In this document: one piece after another, positions 8,057 to 17,891 of the stretch
Numbering within the stretch: the stretch's first letter is position 1
Layout: every line of letters begins with the position of its first letter
Assembly (NCBI RefSeq): GCF_900100295.1
Contig: NZ_FNEV01000005.1
Location: forward strand, 205,266-269,265
DNA from: Salimicrobium halophilum
Lineage (GTDB): Bacteria; Bacillota; Bacilli; Bacillales; Halobacillaceae
Direction: 5' to 3'
Length of the DNA stretch: 64,000 bases
The notes under the pieces: model-generated
The model's database searches: none
What the model was told of the DNA's origin: nothing
What the model saw: only the letters and a program-made list of their open reading frames with translations
Translations under genes and position numbers: made by a program

Positions 8057-9385
8057 ATGATCAGACTGAAAGCAATGCTTGCATCCCTTCTTTTTCTCTT
8101 CGTTTTAGGGTTGGCTGGTACAGCGTGGTGGTGGATGCAACCTTCAGAAGAGACGGTGATCAGGAAGGAGACGACGACTGCATCTTCCGTGTATCCAGGC
8201 GTTTCCATCCGGACACTCACCGAAGAAGACGATACGTATCGCAGTTCCATCCAGGTTCCGGTCTTACCGGATGAACAGATGAATGAAAAGATTGAAGCAT
8301 ACATAACGAAAAAGGAAGCAGCTTTTCATGAGAAGCGGAAAAGCCAGCCTCTCAAGTTCCTCCTCGAACGTCCGGCTGCGTTTTCAGTTTCCTTTGATAT
8401 CCATTCTGTCGGGCGAGCCGTGCACTCCCTCGTTCTCAATGTCGACAGTTTCACAGGGATCAGAGAACCCCGAGAGAAAAACGCACTTATCATCGATTTG
8501 AACACCGGGAAAAAAGTGATTCCCTCGGCACTGTTCCAAGAGGGAGAATTCGAAAAGGTCAAGAAACTACTTAAAGCAGATACGGAGAGAGAGGAAGATT
8601 TTTTTCAGAAAGTATTTCTGACGGAGAAGGAGGTCGTCATGATTCGTGAAGATGGAGGAGAAGTTTCTGTTCCTTTCTATGAAGTGAAGGATCTTTTAAA
8701 AGAGGAGTGGCAGCCGATTCTTCATACGGAGAAACCAGAGCCTAAGGAGTCTATATCGAAAGATGAAAGTGAGAATAAGCGGGTAGTTACTCCGGAAGCC
8801 ATGAAAAAGAATCCGGAGGGGAGACAAGTAGCGCTTACATTCGATGACGGCCCTCATCCTGAATACACGCCTGAAATTCTTGAATTACTCGACGAATATA
8901 ATCAGACAGCGACGTTTTTCCTGCTTGGCAGCAGAGTTGATTTCTATCCTGAACTCGTTGGTGACATCGCCGAGAGTGATCATGAAATCGGTAACCATAC
9001 GTGGAATCATAAAGATTTGACTACGTTGACTGAAGAGGAGATCAGAAAAGAGATTACGGACACCGGACAAGCCATAGAAACTATTACAGGGGAGGCGCCC
9101 ACCTACTTCCGCCCGCCTTATGGAGCGGAGAATACGAAGGTGCGCCGGGCAGCAGGTCTTCCATCGATTCTATGGACGCTGGATACGAAGGATTGGAAAC
9201 TTTCCTCTTCGGAAGCCATAGCCACCAGAGTTCAAAAAAAGATAGAGGACGGCTCCGTAATCCTTTGGCATGATATCCAGAAGGCGACCCCGGAAGCATT
9301 GGAGAAAGTACTGATTTATCTTGAGGAGGAGGAATTCGAGACGGTGCCTGTTTCAGAAATGTATGAGGTTAAGGCAAATGAATAG
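8057..9385 (+). CDS. PdaC-like membrane-anchored polysaccharide deacetylase
   Basis: An extracytoplasmic enzyme of 442 residues that removes acetyl groups from cell-wall glycan or chitin-like sugars. An N-terminal membrane anchor (about 5-25) is followed by a DUF4163/DUF3298-type domain to about residue 230 and a NodB deacetylase domain from about 250. The NodB motifs are all there: TFDDGPHPEYTPEIL with the metal-site and base aspartates, HEIGNHTWNHKDL with the metal histidines, YFRPPYGA, LWTLDTKDW and the terminal VILWHDI. This is the domain order of Bacillus PdaC. ATG 8057 follows AGAAGGGAGA. A strong terminator follows. Confidence 0.9.
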   Translation: MIRLKAMLASLLFLFVLGLAGTAWWWMQPSEETVIRKETTTASSVYPGVSIRTLTEEDDTYRSSIQVPVLPDEQMNEKIEAYITKKEAAFHEKRKSQPLKFLLERPAAFSVSFDIHSVGRAVHSLVLNVDSFTGIREPREKNALIIDLNTGKKVIPSALFQEGEFEKVKKLLKADTEREEDFFQKVFLTEKEVVMIREDGGEVSVPFYEVKDLLKEEWQPILHTEKPEPKESISKDESENKRVVTPEAMKKNPEGRQVALTFDDGPHPEYTPEILELLDEYNQTATFFLLGSRVDFYPELVGDIAESDHEIGNHTWNHKDLTTLTEEEIRKEITDTGQAIETITGEAPTYFRPPYGAENTKVRRAAGLPSILWTLDTKDWKLSSSEAIATRVQKKIEDGSVILWHDIQKATPEALEKVLIYLEEEEFETVPVSEMYEVKANE

Positions 9386-9394
9386 AAACGTGAG

Positions 9395-9437
9395 AAGATG
9401 CATGGAAAGCAAGTTCGCTTTCATGCATCTTTTTTTT
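9395..9437 (+). terminator. Intrinsic terminator after the deacetylase gene
   Basis: AAGATGCATG pairs with CATGCATCTT, and the inner AAAGC pairs with GCTTT. Eight T follow. Confidence 0.93.
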
Positions 9438-9544
9438 GGTTAAAATTTTCAAAAAATAGGTTGTGTGGTAAGAAGGATCGTGTTATCGTAATTAAAACAT
9501 AGTAAATAGGTAAGTTTTATCAACATTATGTGTTTTAGTGCATA

Positions 9545-9634
9545 TCTTATCGAGAGAGGTGGAGGGACTTGGCCCGACGAAGCTTCGGCAGCGGCTCATG
9601 AAGAGACTGTGCCAATTCCAGGAAAGATAAGAGA
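9545..9634 (+). promoter_or_regulatory. SAM-I (S-box) riboswitch
   Basis: This leader has the hallmark S-box order: CTTATCGAGAGAGGTGGAGG, then GACTTGGCCC, a CGAAGCTTCG hairpin with GGCAGCGG, then TGTGCCAATTCCAG and the closing strand GATAAGAG, which pairs with the first CTTATC. It binds S-adenosylmethionine and, with the terminator after it, shuts off the downstream sulfate assimilation genes when methionine is plentiful. B. subtilis cysH has the same kind of leader. Confidence 0.95.
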
Positions 9635-9648
9635 GTAGGATGAATTCT

Positions 9649-9684
9649 AAGCCTCTCTTCTTACTCGGAAGAGAGGTTTTCTTA
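9649..9684 (+). terminator. Riboswitch-controlled terminator before cysH
   Basis: CCTCTCTTC and GAAGAGAGG pair around a seven-base loop, and TTTTCTT follows. This is the expression platform of the SAM-I riboswitch. Confidence 0.9.
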
Positions 9685-9706
9685 TATCCATAGAAAGGAG
9701 TCGGCT

Positions 9707-10426
9707 ATGACTTATACGACCGTTTCATATGAAAATTTCACCGGTGATCCTTTCAGCAGTTTATCTGTTGATGACGATACGAAAGGAGCCCTTGAGGTTC
9801 TGAAGTGGGCTTATGAAGCCTATGATTCTATTACGTATGCCTGTAGTTTCGGAGCAGAAGGAATTGTGCTCATCGATTTGATTTCACAAGTGAAAAAGGA
9901 TGCGAAAATCGTGTTTCTGGATACCGGAATCCATTTCCAGGAAACCTATGATCTTATCGAAAAGGTGAAGAGAAACTACCCATCCCTTGATATAGAAATG
10001 AAAAAGCCGTCCCTGACGCTGGAAGAACAGGCGGAGGAACATGGGTCAGCCCTTTGGAAACGAAATCCGGACCAATGTTGCTTTATCCGTAAGATCAAAC
10101 CTCTGGAGGATGCTCTCGATGGTGTGGGAGCCTGGGTTTCCGGATTAAGGCGAGAGCAGTCGCTTAGCCGCAGCAATACGGATTTTGTAAATAAAGATGA
10201 ACGGTTCAAATCGATAAAAGTGTGTCCGCTTATCTACTGGACCTGGGAAGATGTCTGGTCTTATATCCGACTAAATAAATTGGATTACAATGAATTGCAT
10301 GACGAAGGCTACCCGAGCATCGGCTGCATTCCCTGTACCTTCAAAGCTGAAAGCGGAGGAAGGGATGGTCGTTGGAAAGGGATGGAAAAAACAGAGTGTG
10401 GCCTCCATACAAGAGGTCAATCGTGA
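9707..10426 (+). CDS. cysH: Adenylyl-sulfate / phosphoadenylyl-sulfate reductase
   Basis: Reduces activated sulfate (APS or PAPS) to sulfite with thioredoxin. The PP-loop fold is shown by [14 protein letters not shown] near 46-59 and by [13 protein letters not shown]. The pair CC in QCCFIRK (about 125) together with CIPC (about 210) are the four cysteines that bind a 4Fe-4S cluster in APS-reducing enzymes. ECGLH at the C-terminus holds the catalytic cysteine. ATG 9707 has AAAGGAG upstream. As first gene after the S-box leader it heads the whole operon. Confidence 0.95.
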   Translation: MTYTTVSYENFTGDPFSSLSVDDDTKGALEVLKWAYEAYDSITYACSFGAEGIVLIDLISQVKKDAKIVFLDTGIHFQETYDLIEKVKRNYPSLDIEMKKPSLTLEEQAEEHGSALWKRNPDQCCFIRKIKPLEDALDGVGAWVSGLRREQSLSRSNTDFVNKDERFKSIKVCPLIYWTWEDVWSYIRLNKLDYNELHDEGYPSIGCIPCTFKAESGGRDGRWKGMEKTECGLHTRGQS

Positions 10427-10442
10427 CGAGGGGGAAGAAAAA

Positions 10443-11210
10443 ATGAGTAAAGTGTACATCGTCGGGGCAGGACCAGGAGATGCGGACCTTATCACTGTCA
10501 AAGGACTGAAAGCAATACGCCAGGCGGACGTCGTTCTGTACGATCGCCTCGTGAATCAGGAGTTGTTGGAAGAAGCAGGAGAATCCGCCCGTCTTGTATA
10601 TTGTGGGAAAAGTCCGGATCATCATTCCCTGACCCAGGAAGAAATCAATGTGCTGCTTACTGATTTGGCTGCGCAAGGGCTTACGGTCACCAGGCTGAAA
10701 GGCGGCGATCCGTTCGTATTTGGGCGCGGTGGTGAAGAAGCGGAAGTGCTCGCTGCACGTGACATCCCCTTCGAAATTGTACCAGGCATCACTGCAGGTA
10801 TTGCAGCCCCGGCTTACGCGGGAATCCCGGTTACTCACAGAGAACACAGTTCTTCGGTCGCTTTCATTTCAGGTGTAAGCAAACTCGGGATGGAGGATGA
10901 AGTTTACTGGGAGCATGTTGTGAAAAGTATGGATACTCTTTGTATTTACATGGGGGTACGGAAATTGCCGGATATATGTGAAAGGCTGACCCGTCATGGG
11001 AGAGAAGGGACGACACCAATCGCTCTTGTGGGTTGGGGAACGACTGAATGGCAGAAGACAGTTACAGGAGACATCGACTCCATCGTAGAGAAAGCCGAAC
11101 ATGTTGAAAATCCGGCGATGATCATCGTCGGTGAGGTGGTCCGCTGCAGAGATTCCATTCAGTGGTTCGAGAAGCTTTCCGAAGCGAGAGAAGTGGAGGT
11201 AACCGGATAG
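10443..11210 (+). CDS. cobA: Uroporphyrinogen-III C-methyltransferase
   Basis: Adds two methyl groups to uroporphyrinogen III to give precorrin-2, the first committed step of siroheme synthesis. The 255-residue protein has VYIVGAGPGDADLITVKG at the start, YDRLV, and the SUMT block LKGGDPFVFGRGGEE near 95, ending with IVGEVV. I chose ATG 10443, where the recognisable protein begins; a longer frame upstream would overlap cysH by 137 bases. This is the YlnD position of the B. subtilis cysH operon. Confidence 0.94.
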   Translation: MSKVYIVGAGPGDADLITVKGLKAIRQADVVLYDRLVNQELLEEAGESARLVYCGKSPDHHSLTQEEINVLLTDLAAQGLTVTRLKGGDPFVFGRGGEEAEVLAARDIPFEIVPGITAGIAAPAYAGIPVTHREHSSSVAFISGVSKLGMEDEVYWEHVVKSMDTLCIYMGVRKLPDICERLTRHGREGTTPIALVGWGTTEWQKTVTGDIDSIVEKAEHVENPAMIIVGEVVRCRDSIQWFEKLSEAREVEVTG

Positions 11211-11211
11211 T

Positions 11212-11994
11212 ATGCAGGGAGTATTATATGTGAGTCATGGAAGTCGAATCGAAGAGACAAGAGACGAAGTGGAACGCGTCGTGAAAGACGCAAACAGCGG
11301 TGTGAATGCTACACTTCACGAGCTGTGTTACTTGGAAATCGCTTCTCCGAGCATCGAAGAAGGAGCAGATAAATTGATAGCGGACGGTGCTGATCGGATA
11401 GCGGTTGTCCCGATGCTCTTGTTCAGTGCCGGTCATTATTACTCGGATATTCCGGAAGAAATAGAAATTCTTCAGCGTAGGCATCCGCGCGTCACCTTTA
11501 CATACGGAGAACCTCTCGGTGTACAGGAAGCTTTGATAGATACGCTTGCATCCCGGTTGAAGGAACACAAGGGAAGAGATGCGTTTCTACTTGTTGCGCG
11601 GGGGAGCAGGAATCCGGAAACGAAACAGGTGATAGAAACAATTCGAAAACGCCTCGAAGGAAAAACAGGAGGCATGCGAGGAGAAGTCTGCTATCTTGCT
11701 GTTCTGGAACCGACGTTCGAAATGGGGTTGGAAGACGCAGTAATAAAGCATCCAGAAGGATTGATTGTTCTGCCATGCCTTTGGTTCACCGGCCGTTTGA
11801 TCCAACACATTGAAAAGGAAGTCGGAGCGTTGAAGGAGGAAGGGTGGAAGGTAGACACTGCCCATTATCTCGATAATCACCCGTTCATCATCGAAATCCT
11901 GCGAAACCGTGTACGGGAATCTATAGACAAGGAACCGTTTTTTCCCACAACGGAGAAGGGGGAAGTTCATGAGCCATCTGCCACTCAACATTGA
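11212..11994 (+). CDS. sirB: Sirohydrochlorin ferrochelatase
   Basis: Inserts iron into sirohydrochlorin to give siroheme, the cofactor of the sulfite reductase encoded downstream. The 260 residues form two CbiX-like halves. The first opens with GVLYVSHGSR, the second with FLLVARGSRNPETKQ, and metal-binding histidines occur in VSHGS and SAGHYYSDIP. It starts two bases after cobA ends and overlaps sirC by 26 bases, so translation is coupled. Corresponds to YlnE. Confidence 0.9.
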   Translation: MQGVLYVSHGSRIEETRDEVERVVKDANSGVNATLHELCYLEIASPSIEEGADKLIADGADRIAVVPMLLFSAGHYYSDIPEEIEILQRRHPRVTFTYGEPLGVQEALIDTLASRLKEHKGRDAFLLVARGSRNPETKQVIETIRKRLEGKTGGMRGEVCYLAVLEPTFEMGLEDAVIKHPEGLIVLPCLWFTGRLIQHIEKEVGALKEEGWKVDTAHYLDNHPFIIEILRNRVRESIDKEPFFPTTEKGEVHEPSATQH

Positions 11995-12580
11995 TGTGAA
12001 AGGGAGGCGAATTATCATCGTCGGAGGTGGGCCAGTCGCTGAGAAGCGTGCGAAGGCATTTCTGGGAACAGGAGCTATGATCACTGTAGTAAGTCCGGAA
12101 GTCACCCCTACCCTGGCGAACTGGGCGGGAGAAGAAGATTTACACTGGTTAAGAAAAGAGTATGAACCAGAAGTTGTGAATGGTGCGTTCCTTGTGGTAG
12201 CTGCGACAGGAGTACGAAGTGTGGATAGGGAAGTGAAAGAAGCCGCAAAAGAAGTTCCACTTGTGAATATAGCAGGAGAGGCAGAATACGGGAATACGCA
12301 CTTCCCTTCTTATCTCTCCCGCGGACGACTTTCGATTGCGGTGTCTACCGATGGGGCGAGTCCGGCTCTTGCTTCTCGTATCAGACACCGACTGGAAGAA
12401 GAATTTGATGAAGATTACGCAAGGTACATAGATTTTCTGTATCTTTGTCGGATGAAAATAAAAGAGTTACGACTCTCCAAGAGAAAGAGGAAGGAAGTTC
12501 TTGAAGAGATTCTTGATGAAAAGTACGAGAAAGAAAGAGAGCAGGAGCGTATGGTGGCATGGTTGGAGGGGATCACGTGA
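11969..12580 (+). CDS. sirC: Precorrin-2 dehydrogenase
   Basis: Oxidises precorrin-2 to sirohydrochlorin with NAD. The 203-residue protein begins with a short strand and the Rossmann motif GRRIIIVGGGPVAEKRAKAF, then NIAGEAEYGNTHFPSYLSRGRLSIAVSTDGASPALA, the conserved central region of SirC/Met8p dehydrogenases. ATG 11969 has GAAGGGGGAA before it and lies inside the end of sirB. Corresponds to YlnF. Together with cobA and sirB it completes the siroheme branch. Confidence 0.93.
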   Translation: MSHLPLNIDVKGRRIIIVGGGPVAEKRAKAFLGTGAMITVVSPEVTPTLANWAGEEDLHWLRKEYEPEVVNGAFLVVAATGVRSVDREVKEAAKEVPLVNIAGEAEYGNTHFPSYLSRGRLSIAVSTDGASPALASRIRHRLEEEFDEDYARYIDFLYLCRMKIKELRLSKRKRKEVLEEILDEKYEKEREQERMVAWLEGIT

Positions 12581-13446
12581 ACAGTTTGAAAGACAAAAGA
12601 ATAGCTATTGCTGCAGATAGGCGTGCTTCAGAACTTGGAGCGCTCATTGAGAATTTTGGTGGAACGCCCGTTTATACCGCTATTCAGGGAGAGCGGCAGC
12701 TGCATGATAATCGTATTCTCGAAGACGTTCGTATCCTGTTGGAACGTGATTTTGAATGGGTTGTTTTGACGACAGGCATCGGGGTTCGGGCACTTGAGGA
12801 GGCAGCTCGTAAAGAGGGGATGTATGGGGCTTTCATCGAAAAGATGAAGACTACGAACATTGCCGTACGTGGAAAGAAAACGCAGGCCCGACTCAAGGAA
12901 ATCCAACTCAGGGCTGATGTCGTCTCCGAAGATGGAACCATGAAAGGAGTGGTGCAACAGCTTGAGATAGAATCGGGAACAGCTTTTTTTCAGGCTTACA
13001 ATGTCGATGATGAAGCTTGGAGAGAAACGTTCGAAAAGTCATTCAAAAGCGTATATCTGTCTACTCCCTACGAATACAAGAGACCATCAGAAGTCGTGAG
13101 AGATAAGTTGAAAAGAAAGATCTTGAACGCCGAAGTTCAAGCCGTTTTATTGACCAGTAAAAACCAGGTAAGAAATCTTTTCGAAGAAGAGGCTTCTCAT
13201 GCTGAACTGATCACCTCTCTGAATAACGAAGTGAAAGCGATAGCCACAGGAAAAGTGACAGCACAGGAACTCGAGAACTTCGGGGTTCGGAAGGTATTGT
13301 TCCCGGAAAATCAGAAAATGGGAGCCATGGTTGTGGAGACGGCCCGCTACTTTGAAGCAAGTAATGATAAGGGGGAAAGGGAACATGCGAGACAAACAGG
13401 AGGTGGAAACGGTGCAACTCGAAGTGATGAACAGTCCATTCAATGA
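12577..13446 (+). CDS. hemD: Uroporphyrinogen-III synthase-like protein
   Basis: A HemD-family protein of 289 residues. HemD closes hydroxymethylbilane to uroporphyrinogen III, the substrate of CobA. The family features visible are KDKRIAIAADRRASELGALIENFGG at the N-terminus, VLTTGIGVRALEE near 66 and a second half with VLLTSKNQVRNLFE and AIATGKVTAQELENFGV. The GTG start overlaps the sirC stop (GTGA) and follows GGAGGGG. Another hemD is normally found in the heme operon, so this is likely a second, siroheme-dedicated copy. Its last 35 bases overlap cysJ. Confidence 0.8.
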   Translation: MNSLKDKRIAIAADRRASELGALIENFGGTPVYTAIQGERQLHDNRILEDVRILLERDFEWVVLTTGIGVRALEEAARKEGMYGAFIEKMKTTNIAVRGKKTQARLKEIQLRADVVSEDGTMKGVVQQLEIESGTAFFQAYNVDDEAWRETFEKSFKSVYLSTPYEYKRPSEVVRDKLKRKILNAEVQAVLLTSKNQVRNLFEEEASHAELITSLNNEVKAIATGKVTAQELENFGVRKVLFPENQKMGAMVVETARYFEASNDKGEREHARQTGGGNGATRSDEQSIQ

Positions 13447-15220
13447 AAAGCAGGCCGACCTTTTAAACCAGTTGCTATCTTCGATGACGGAAAATCAGAA
13501 AATTTGGCTGAGTGGCTATCTTGCCAGTGCTCCGGTCCTTACAGCGGAGACACCACCGGCGACAGATTCAGGAAAAGATGAGAAGACAGAAGCAGGGAAG
13601 CGGACGATCACCATTTTGTACGGATCCCACACAGGGAACTGTGAAGAACTCGCAGACCAATTATCACAGAACCTGAAGAATAAAGACTTTCAGGTGACGG
13701 TTTCTTCCATGGACGATTTCAAAACGAAGAACCTTAAGAAAACGGAAGACCTGCTCGTACTGACGAGCACGCACGGCGACGGTGACCCGCCGGATAACGC
13801 CATGACGTTTTATGAATTTCTCTTCAGCAAGCGTGCACCTGAATTGACAGACGTGAGATATTCCGTGCTTTCTCTTGGAGACAGTTCGTATGAGTTTTAT
13901 TGCCAGACAGGGAAAGATATCGATCGAAGACTTGAAGAGCTTGGTGCAGAGCGATTATACGAAAGGGTAGACTGTGATCTTGATTTTGAGGAGCCCGCAG
14001 AAGCATGGAAAGATGGGGTGCTCCAAAAGCTTGATGAAGAGAGTGGCTCCGCTCCAGTCGAAGGCTTGCCGGAGAAGAACGAGGCGGGCATAAGCCCTGT
14101 TTACTCAAAAGCGAATCCGTTCCGTGCGGACATTCTCGAGAATATCAATCTGAATGGGCGTGGCTCGAATAAGGAAACCCGTCATATCGAACTGGATCTA
14201 GAAGGGTCAGGAATCGACTATGAGCCGGGGGATAGTCTGGGGATTTTGCCGGAGAATGACGAGACGCTCGTCGATGAGCTGATTCAGGAAATGAGCTGGG
14301 ACGGGGAAGCTTCGGTGACGATCACCAAAGACGGAGAAATCCGCTCAGTAAAGGAAGCACTGTTATCCGTTTATGAAACGACAGTATTGACGAAGCCGCT
14401 GCTTGAGAAAGCCTCTGCTTTTACGGATAACGATGAATTGAAAGAAATCCTGGCTGATCCGGAAGCCGTCAAATCATATATTTACGGACGCGACTTATTG
14501 GATTTTGTACGGGATTTCGGGCCTTGGGAAGTGCCGGCTGAAGAATTCCTATCGATACTCCGTAAACTTCCAGCCCGTCTCTATTCGATTGCAAGCAGCA
14601 GCGCAGCGAACCCTGATGAAGTTCATCTCACAATTGGAGCTCTGCGTTATGAAGCGAACGGCAGACAGAGAAATGGCGTTTGTTCCATACAATGTGCAGA
14701 ACGGGCAGGAGCAGGAAGTACACTCCCTGTATTCGTTCAGAAAAACCGTAATTTCCGCCTGCCTGAATCAGGAGATACAAAAGTCATCATGATCGGTGCC
14801 GGTACCGGTGTAGCCCCGTACCGGGCGTTTCTCGAAGAACGTGAAGAAAGGGAGGACGAAGGGGAGAACTGGCTATTTTTCGGGGAACAGCATTTCGTCA
14901 CCGATTTCCTTTACCAGACCGAGTGGCAACGCTGGAAAAAAGACGGCCTGCTCAGCCGGATGGATGTGGCTTTTTCGAGGGACACGGAAGAGAAAATTTA
15001 CGTACAGGACCGTTTGTGGCAACAGCGGGAAGAAGTATTCCGTTGGCTCGAAGACGGAGCGTATATATATGTGTGCGGTGATGAATCACGTATGGCGAAA
15101 GATGTAGAAGGGGCGCTTAAGGCGATTGTGGAGACGGAAGGGAAAGTTTCGAGGGAAGAAGCGTCTGATTATATAAAAACACTCCGAACAGAAAAACGAT
15201 ACCAGCGGGATGTGTACTGA
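13412..15220 (+). CDS. cysJ: Sulfite reductase (NADPH) flavoprotein alpha subunit
   Basis: Passes electrons from NADPH through FAD and FMN to the CysI subunit. The 602 residues hold a flavodoxin domain ([15 protein letters not shown] near 65, [13 protein letters not shown]), an FAD domain (RLYSIASSS near 390) and an NADPH domain ([17 protein letters not shown] near 465, [14 protein letters not shown] near 550). I chose GTG 13412 because AGGAGGTGG lies eight bases upstream and the protein then begins [14 protein letters not shown], very like B. subtilis CysJ as I recall it. An ATG at 13385 is a weaker alternative. Confidence 0.94.
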   Translation: MQLEVMNSPFNEKQADLLNQLLSSMTENQKIWLSGYLASAPVLTAETPPATDSGKDEKTEAGKRTITILYGSHTGNCEELADQLSQNLKNKDFQVTVSSMDDFKTKNLKKTEDLLVLTSTHGDGDPPDNAMTFYEFLFSKRAPELTDVRYSVLSLGDSSYEFYCQTGKDIDRRLEELGAERLYERVDCDLDFEEPAEAWKDGVLQKLDEESGSAPVEGLPEKNEAGISPVYSKANPFRADILENINLNGRGSNKETRHIELDLEGSGIDYEPGDSLGILPENDETLVDELIQEMSWDGEASVTITKDGEIRSVKEALLSVYETTVLTKPLLEKASAFTDNDELKEILADPEAVKSYIYGRDLLDFVRDFGPWEVPAEEFLSILRKLPARLYSIASSSAANPDEVHLTIGALRYEANGRQRNGVCSIQCAERAGAGSTLPVFVQKNRNFRLPESGDTKVIMIGAGTGVAPYRAFLEEREEREDEGENWLFFGEQHFVTDFLYQTEWQRWKKDGLLSRMDVAFSRDTEEKIYVQDRLWQQREEVFRWLEDGAYIYVCGDESRMAKDVEGALKAIVETEGKVSREEASDYIKTLRTEKRYQRDVY

Positions 15221-15248
15221 ACCGCTGCAGGAAGAAAGGAAGAGAGAA

Positions 15249-16964
15249 ATGTCTGAGAAACAGCCGGGACCACCGAGTGATATGGAGAAATTGAAGGAAT
15301 CAAGTGACTACCTGAGAGGGTCCCTCGTCGAGAGTTTTCAGGAACCACTGACCGCGAGTATTCCGGAAGGGGATGCGAAACTACTGAAATTCCACGGCAG
15401 TTACATGCAGGATGACCGTGATCTGCGTCTCGAGAGGAAACAGCAGAAACTCGAACCCGCCTACCAGTTCATGACGAGAGTGCGGGCCCCGGGCGGCGTA
15501 GCGACTCCTGAGCAGTGGCTCGTCATGGATGAAATAGCCAATAAGTATGGAAATGAGACGCTGAAGCTGACGACGCGCCAGGCTTTTCAGACGCACGGGG
15601 TATTGAAATGGAACATGAAGCCTCAGATACAGGCAATCAATGAAGTGCTTATGGATACACTTGCTGCCTGTGGAGATGTGAACCGAAACGTAATGGCCGG
15701 AGCCAATCCATACCAGTCGGAAGTACACGGCGAAGTATACGGGTGGTCGAAAAAATTGAGCGATCACCTTTCTCCACAGACTAACGCTTACCATGAAATT
15801 TGGCTCGATGAAGAGAAAATTGTCGATACCAGATCGGAAGAGGAAATTGAACCCATGTACGGCAAATACTATCTTCCGAGGAAATTCAAAATCGGGATCG
15901 CTGTTCCCCCATCGAATGACGTGGATGTCTATTCCCAGGATCTCGGATTCATTGCGATTGTGGAGGAAGGAAAACTGAGCGGTTTCAACGTAGCGGTCGG
16001 GGGTGGCATGGGGATGACGCATGGAAACACGAACACGTATCCTCAGCTCGCCCGTGTCATCGGCTTCTGCAAACCGGAAAATATCGTAGACGTGGCAGAG
16101 AAAGTCATCACTATCCAACGGGACTACGGCAACCGGTCCGACAGGAAGAATGCCAGATTCAAATATACCATCGATAAGCGTGGACTCCCGTGGGTAAAAG
16201 AAGAGCTCGAACAACGCCTGGGATATGGACTCGAGGAAGAGCGTCACTTCCATTTCGATCACAACGGAGACCGGTATGGCTGGACTGAAGGAAACGGGGA
16301 GTGGCACTTTACACTGTTCGTTCAGAACGGTCGGATCAAAGATGAAAAAGGCTACAAGCTAATGACGGCTCTCCGTGAAATTGCAAAAGTCCATGAGGGA
16401 GAATTCCGATTGAGTCCGAACCAGAATCTCGTTATTGCCCGCGTATCGGATGAGAAAAAGGCGGAAATTGAAGCACTGGTCGAAGACTATGGACTGACCG
16501 ATGGCAGTTCGCATTCGGCTCTCAGGAGAAACTCGATGGCCTGTGTCGCAATGCCTACGTGCGGACTTGCGATGGCAGAGTCGGAAAGGTATTTGCCGAC
16601 ACTGATCGACAAACTCGAGGACATCCTTGATGAAGCAGGTCTCCGTGAAGAGGAGATTGTGATCCGTATGTCTGGATGCCCGAACGGCTGCTCAAGGCCG
16701 GCTCTTGCAGAAATCGGGTTTATCGGGAAAGCCCCAGGCAAATACAACATGTATCTCGGCGGCGGGTTCACCGGGAACAGGTTGAACCGTCTGTACCGGG
16801 AAAGTATCGGAGAAGAAGAAATCCTCGAAACCCTGCGTCCTCTGTTCATCGAATATGCAACGGAAAGAGAAGAAGGAGAACGGTTCGGTGATTTCGTCAT
16901 CCGTAAAGGACACATAAAAGCCGTATCCTCAGGGCTCGATTTCCATTCGGAGGTGAACGTATGA
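15249..16964 (+). CDS. cysI: Sulfite reductase hemoprotein beta subunit
   Basis: Reduces sulfite to sulfide with siroheme and a 4Fe-4S cluster. The 571-residue protein shows the siroheme-binding regions RVRAPGGV and [21 protein letters not shown], and the four cluster cysteines in CVAMPTC (432 and 438) and SGCPNGC (477 and 481). ATG 15249 follows GAAAGGAAG. It lies 28 bases after cysJ, and its stop overlaps the ATG of cysD. Confidence 0.96.
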   Translation: MSEKQPGPPSDMEKLKESSDYLRGSLVESFQEPLTASIPEGDAKLLKFHGSYMQDDRDLRLERKQQKLEPAYQFMTRVRAPGGVATPEQWLVMDEIANKYGNETLKLTTRQAFQTHGVLKWNMKPQIQAINEVLMDTLAACGDVNRNVMAGANPYQSEVHGEVYGWSKKLSDHLSPQTNAYHEIWLDEEKIVDTRSEEEIEPMYGKYYLPRKFKIGIAVPPSNDVDVYSQDLGFIAIVEEGKLSGFNVAVGGGMGMTHGNTNTYPQLARVIGFCKPENIVDVAEKVITIQRDYGNRSDRKNARFKYTIDKRGLPWVKEELEQRLGYGLEEERHFHFDHNGDRYGWTEGNGEWHFTLFVQNGRIKDEKGYKLMTALREIAKVHEGEFRLSPNQNLVIARVSDEKKAEIEALVEDYGLTDGSSHSALRRNSMACVAMPTCGLAMAESERYLPTLIDKLEDILDEAGLREEEIVIRMSGCPNGCSRPALAEIGFIGKAPGKYNMYLGGGFTGNRLNRLYRESIGEEEILETLRPLFIEYATEREEGERFGDFVIRKGHIKAVSSGLDFHSEVNV

Positions 16965-17890
16965 AAGTGAAAGCTCAAGCGAAGAATCAAGAAGCCGCCC
17001 TAACTCATCTGGATAGACTGGAAGCTGAAGCTATCTATATCATCCGCGAAGTCGCAGCGGAGTGTGAGAAACCGGTCATGCTGTATTCGATCGGGAAAGA
17101 CAGCTCGGTAATGCTTCATTTGGCGATGAAGGCCTTCTATCCCGAGAAACCTCCGTTTCCGTTCATGCATATCGATACGACGTGGAAGTTCAGAGAGATG
17201 ATTGAATTCCGTGATCGAAAAGCCAGAGAACTTGGCATCGACATGATTGTCCATACTAACCGGCAGGGTGCGGAAGAAGGCATCAACCCTTTCGATCATG
17301 GGGCGAATTATACCGATATCATGAAGACCCAGGCGCTGAAGGAAGGGTTGGATAAATACGGATTTGATGCAGCCTTCGGCGGGGGACGAAGGGACGAAGA
17401 GAAGTCACGTGCTAAAGAAAGAGTCTTTTCATTCCGTAACGAGAACCATGCCTGGGATCCGAAGAATCAGAAACCGGAGATGTGGAAGTTGTACAATACA
17501 CGGATCAACAAAGGCGAATCAATGCGTGTCTTCCCATTATCCAACTGGACGGAAAAGGATATCTGGCAATATATCCGGAAAGAGAACATCGACATCGTAC
17601 CTCTCTATTATGCGAAAGAACGACCGGTCGTCTACCGCGAAGATAACATCGTAATGGTCGATGATGACCGGATGCGCTTCGAGCCGGGAGAGGAAGTCGT
17701 AAACCGGAAAGTCCGTTTTCGTACCCTCGGGTGCTACCCGTTGACCGGTGGTATCGAGTCTGAGGCGGAAACGTTGGATGAAATCATCGAAGAGACACTC
17801 GGGGCGGTATCGTCGGAACGCACGAGCCGAGTAATCGATCAGGAAGCGGCCGGGAGCATGGAACGCCGGAAGAGAGAGGGGTATTTCTAA
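16961..17890 (+). CDS. cysD: Sulfate adenylyltransferase subunit 2
   Basis: PP-loop subunit of the heterodimeric ATP sulfurylase, which makes APS from ATP and sulfate. The 309 residues contain the PP-loop [13 protein letters not shown] near 40-52, the [10 protein letters not shown] block and [14 protein letters not shown] near 140. It overlaps cysI by ATGA and is one base away from cysNC. This two-subunit enzyme is common in proteobacteria. B. subtilis uses an unrelated single-chain Sat, so the presence of CysD here is notable. Confidence 0.95.
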   Translation: MKVKAQAKNQEAALTHLDRLEAEAIYIIREVAAECEKPVMLYSIGKDSSVMLHLAMKAFYPEKPPFPFMHIDTTWKFREMIEFRDRKARELGIDMIVHTNRQGAEEGINPFDHGANYTDIMKTQALKEGLDKYGFDAAFGGGRRDEEKSRAKERVFSFRNENHAWDPKNQKPEMWKLYNTRINKGESMRVFPLSNWTEKDIWQYIRKENIDIVPLYYAKERPVVYREDNIVMVDDDRMRFEPGEEVVNRKVRFRTLGCYPLTGGIESEAETLDEIIEETLGAVSSERTSRVIDQEAAGSMERRKREGYF

Positions 17891-17891
17891 C

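Noticed and set aside
15381..16307. A 308-codon minus-strand frame opposite cysI
   Set aside because: Antisense to an unmistakable sulfite reductase. No ribosome site and no domain.
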